Shown: piece by piece, positions 13,404 through 14,384 of the stretch
Layout of the letters: the number at the start of each line of letters is the position of its first letter
How positions within the stretch are numbered: position 1 is the first letter of the stretch
Origin: an uncultured Oscillospiraceae bacterium
GTDB taxonomy: Bacteria > Bacillota > Clostridia > Oscillospirales > Oscillospiraceae
Length of the DNA: 14,384 nt
Direction of reading: 5' to 3'
Assembly (NCBI GenBank): GCA_934565615.1
Contig: CAKTIH010000054.1
Coordinates: 1-14,384, forward strand
Made by a program: the position numbers and the translations under genes
Notes under the pieces: generated by a model
The model's input: the letters and a program-made list of their open reading frames with translations, nothing else
What the model was told of the DNA's origin: nothing
Databases searched by the model: none

Positions 13404-13547
13404 ACATAAAAACGCCGCCCCGGCTTGACATTTAATTAAAACACCATATTTTCCAACAAATTACAAGATAATATGCCCTGAACCGTGCTTGTGCAGAATT
13501 GACAAATCGAGGCGTCGAAAAATGTCAAAATCGTAGAAAAACCATAC

Positions 13548-13576
13548 TTGACTTTTTGGCGCGCGGCTGTTAGCAT
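13548..13576 (+). promoter_or_regulatory. Promoter of the riboswitch-BMP transcript
   Basis: TTGACT (13548-13553) and TAGCAT (13571-13576) are 17 bp apart, placing the transcription start about 20 bases before the aptamer. Just upstream TTGACA (13499-13504) and TGTCAA (13523-13528) form an inverted repeat that may be a regulator site. Confidence 0.65.
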
Positions 13577-13600
13577 AAAGGCACAAACCAATTGAATACC

Positions 13601-13750
13601 GCTTCGATATATAGCAAATGATATGGATTTGAAGTTTCTACCCGGACGCCGTAAATGACCGGACTATCGATGTTGAGCTTCGGCTCACCGCCATGCGCGG
13701 TGGGTTGATGTGTGCTTTGCATCGGCAGTGGATACGGCCGGTGCTTTTTT
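13601..13750 (+). ncRNA. Purine riboswitch (guanine class) with terminator
   Basis: The aptamer core shows the conserved purine elements. P1 is TCGATA (13604-13609) with TATCGA (13665-13670). P2 is CAAAT/ATTTG around loop GATATGG. The J2/3 sequence is AAGTTTCTACC. P3 has CCGG arms and loop CCGTAAATG. The base that pairs with the ligand, in GACTATCG, is C (13664), which predicts guanine/hypoxanthine rather than adenine. CGATG (13668-13672) can pair with CATCG (13720-13724) in an antiterminator that competes with both P1 and the terminator. A UUCG hairpin (13674-13687) and a CACCGC/GCGGTG hairpin lie between. This predicts an OFF switch: ligand gives termination. Confidence 0.92.
13719..13750 (+). 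terminator. Riboswitch expression-platform terminator
   Basis: GCATCGGC (13719-13726) pairs with GCCGGTGC (13737-13744), with one T-G pair, followed by TTTTTT. The 5' arm contains the CATCG that could instead pair with the P1 3' strand, which makes it ligand-dependent. Confidence 0.88.
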
Positions 13751-13811
13751 CGTATCTTCACCGCATTGCGGTTTAGATAAATTATAAAAAATTATCGAGG
13801 AGACTGAACAA

Positions 13812-14384
13812 ATGAAGAAGATCGTTGCTCTGCTCATGGCTCTGTGCATGGTATTTGCACTGTGCGCCTGCGGTCAGTCCGCAGCACCCGCTGCAACCGA
13901 AGCCCCCGCGGCTGACGCTGCTGCAACCGAGGCCCCCGCTGCCGACGCGACTGCCGCTTCCGATCTGAAGGTCGGCTTTATTTTCCTGCATGATGAGAAC
14001 TCCACCTATGACCTCAACTTCATGAACGGCGCCAAGGAAGCCTGCGCAAACCTCGGCCTGAGCGATGACCAGGTCATCTTCCGCACCAACATTCCTGAGG
14101 GTCAGGAGTGCTACGATGCAGCTGCTGAGCTTGCCGACGCAGGCTGCAATGTCATCTTCGCTGACTCCTTCGGCCATGAGGACTTCATGATCCAGGCTGC
14201 AAAGGAATTCCCCGAGGTTCAGTTCTGCCACGCTACCGGTACCAAGGCTCATACCGAGGGCCTTGCAAATTACCACAACGCATTTGCTTCCATCTATGAA
14301 GGCCGTTATCTCGCCGGTGTCGCTGCCGGTCTCAAGCTCAATGAGATGATCGCCAACGGTGACTTCACCGAGGACGAGGCCAAG
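13812..14384 (+). CDS. BMP-family substrate-binding lipoprotein, probable purine nucleoside uptake (3' end cut)
   Basis: The first 191 codons are present. The signal peptide ends in the lipobox LCAC, with lipidated C20, followed by a low-complexity linker with repeated ATEAPAAD. The mature domain begins DLKVGFIFLHDENSTYDLNF with NGAKEA, then CNVIFADSFGHEDFMIQAAK and VQFCHATGT, as in the BMP/PnrA family of ABC-transporter lipoproteins that bind purine nucleosides. A guanine-class riboswitch directly upstream supports a purine-related ligand, although the exact substrate is inferred. AGGAG lies nine bases before the ATG. Transporter ATPase and permease genes are expected beyond the window. The protein is anchored to the outer face of the membrane. 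Confidence 0.92.
   Translation, partial: MKKIVALLMALCMVFALCACGQSAAPAATEAPAADAAATEAPAADATAASDLKVGFIFLHDENSTYDLNFMNGAKEACANLGLSDDQVIFRTNIPEGQECYDAAAELADAGCNVIFADSFGHEDFMIQAAKEFPEVQFCHATGTKAHTEGLANYHNAFASIYEGRYLAGVAAGLKLNEMIANGDFTEDEAK

Overview
The window looks like chromosomal DNA of a spore-forming, anaerobic Clostridia-type Firmicute, probably Oscillospirales. The evidence is a clear Spo0A with 0A-box motifs in its promoter, a CotH/VTC/DUF4956 cluster, Firmicute-style GGAGG ribosome binding sites, a guanine-class purine riboswitch and a BMP-family lipoprotein. The assignment rests on gene content and sequence style, not on a database search.

Region 1 (1-2571) is the right end of an integrative element. 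A nearly complete tyrosine integrase reads leftwards off the window. It is followed by about 0.9 kb of hairpin-rich non-coding DNA, a small membrane-protein gene with its own promoter, and paired 11-bp-spaced repeats. The element ends in the 3' half of a tRNA-Arg(ACG) gene (2527-2571), read here as attR. The tRNA terminator follows on the chromosomal side.

Region 2 (2572-7545) is chromosomal. Leftward-reading are a 40-residue acidic protein with a single dockerin/EF-hand-like loop (4650-4772, with promoter) and a polytopic GT-C-like membrane protein (2718-4544). Divergent from them is a rightward cluster: a DUF3810-type membrane zinc-peptidase-like protein that appears to be leaderless, an unrecognised membrane protein, and an unrecognised lipoprotein.

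Region 3 (7508-12725) reads leftwards. A consensus sigma-A promoter drives cotH-like kinase, VTC-domain protein and DUF4956 membrane protein genes that overlap by a few bases. An intergenic block full of inverted repeats follows, then spo0A with a well-formed promoter flanked by four exact 0A boxes, ending at a strong terminator.

Region 4 (12741-14384) reads rightwards and concerns purines. Xanthine phosphoribosyltransferase (xpt) has its own promoter, divergent from cotH. A guanine-class riboswitch with a visible terminator/antiterminator switch then precedes a BMP-family substrate-binding lipoprotein that runs off the window. Salvage (Xpt) and probable nucleoside uptake (BMP) are therefore adjacent, but only the uptake gene is visibly under riboswitch control.
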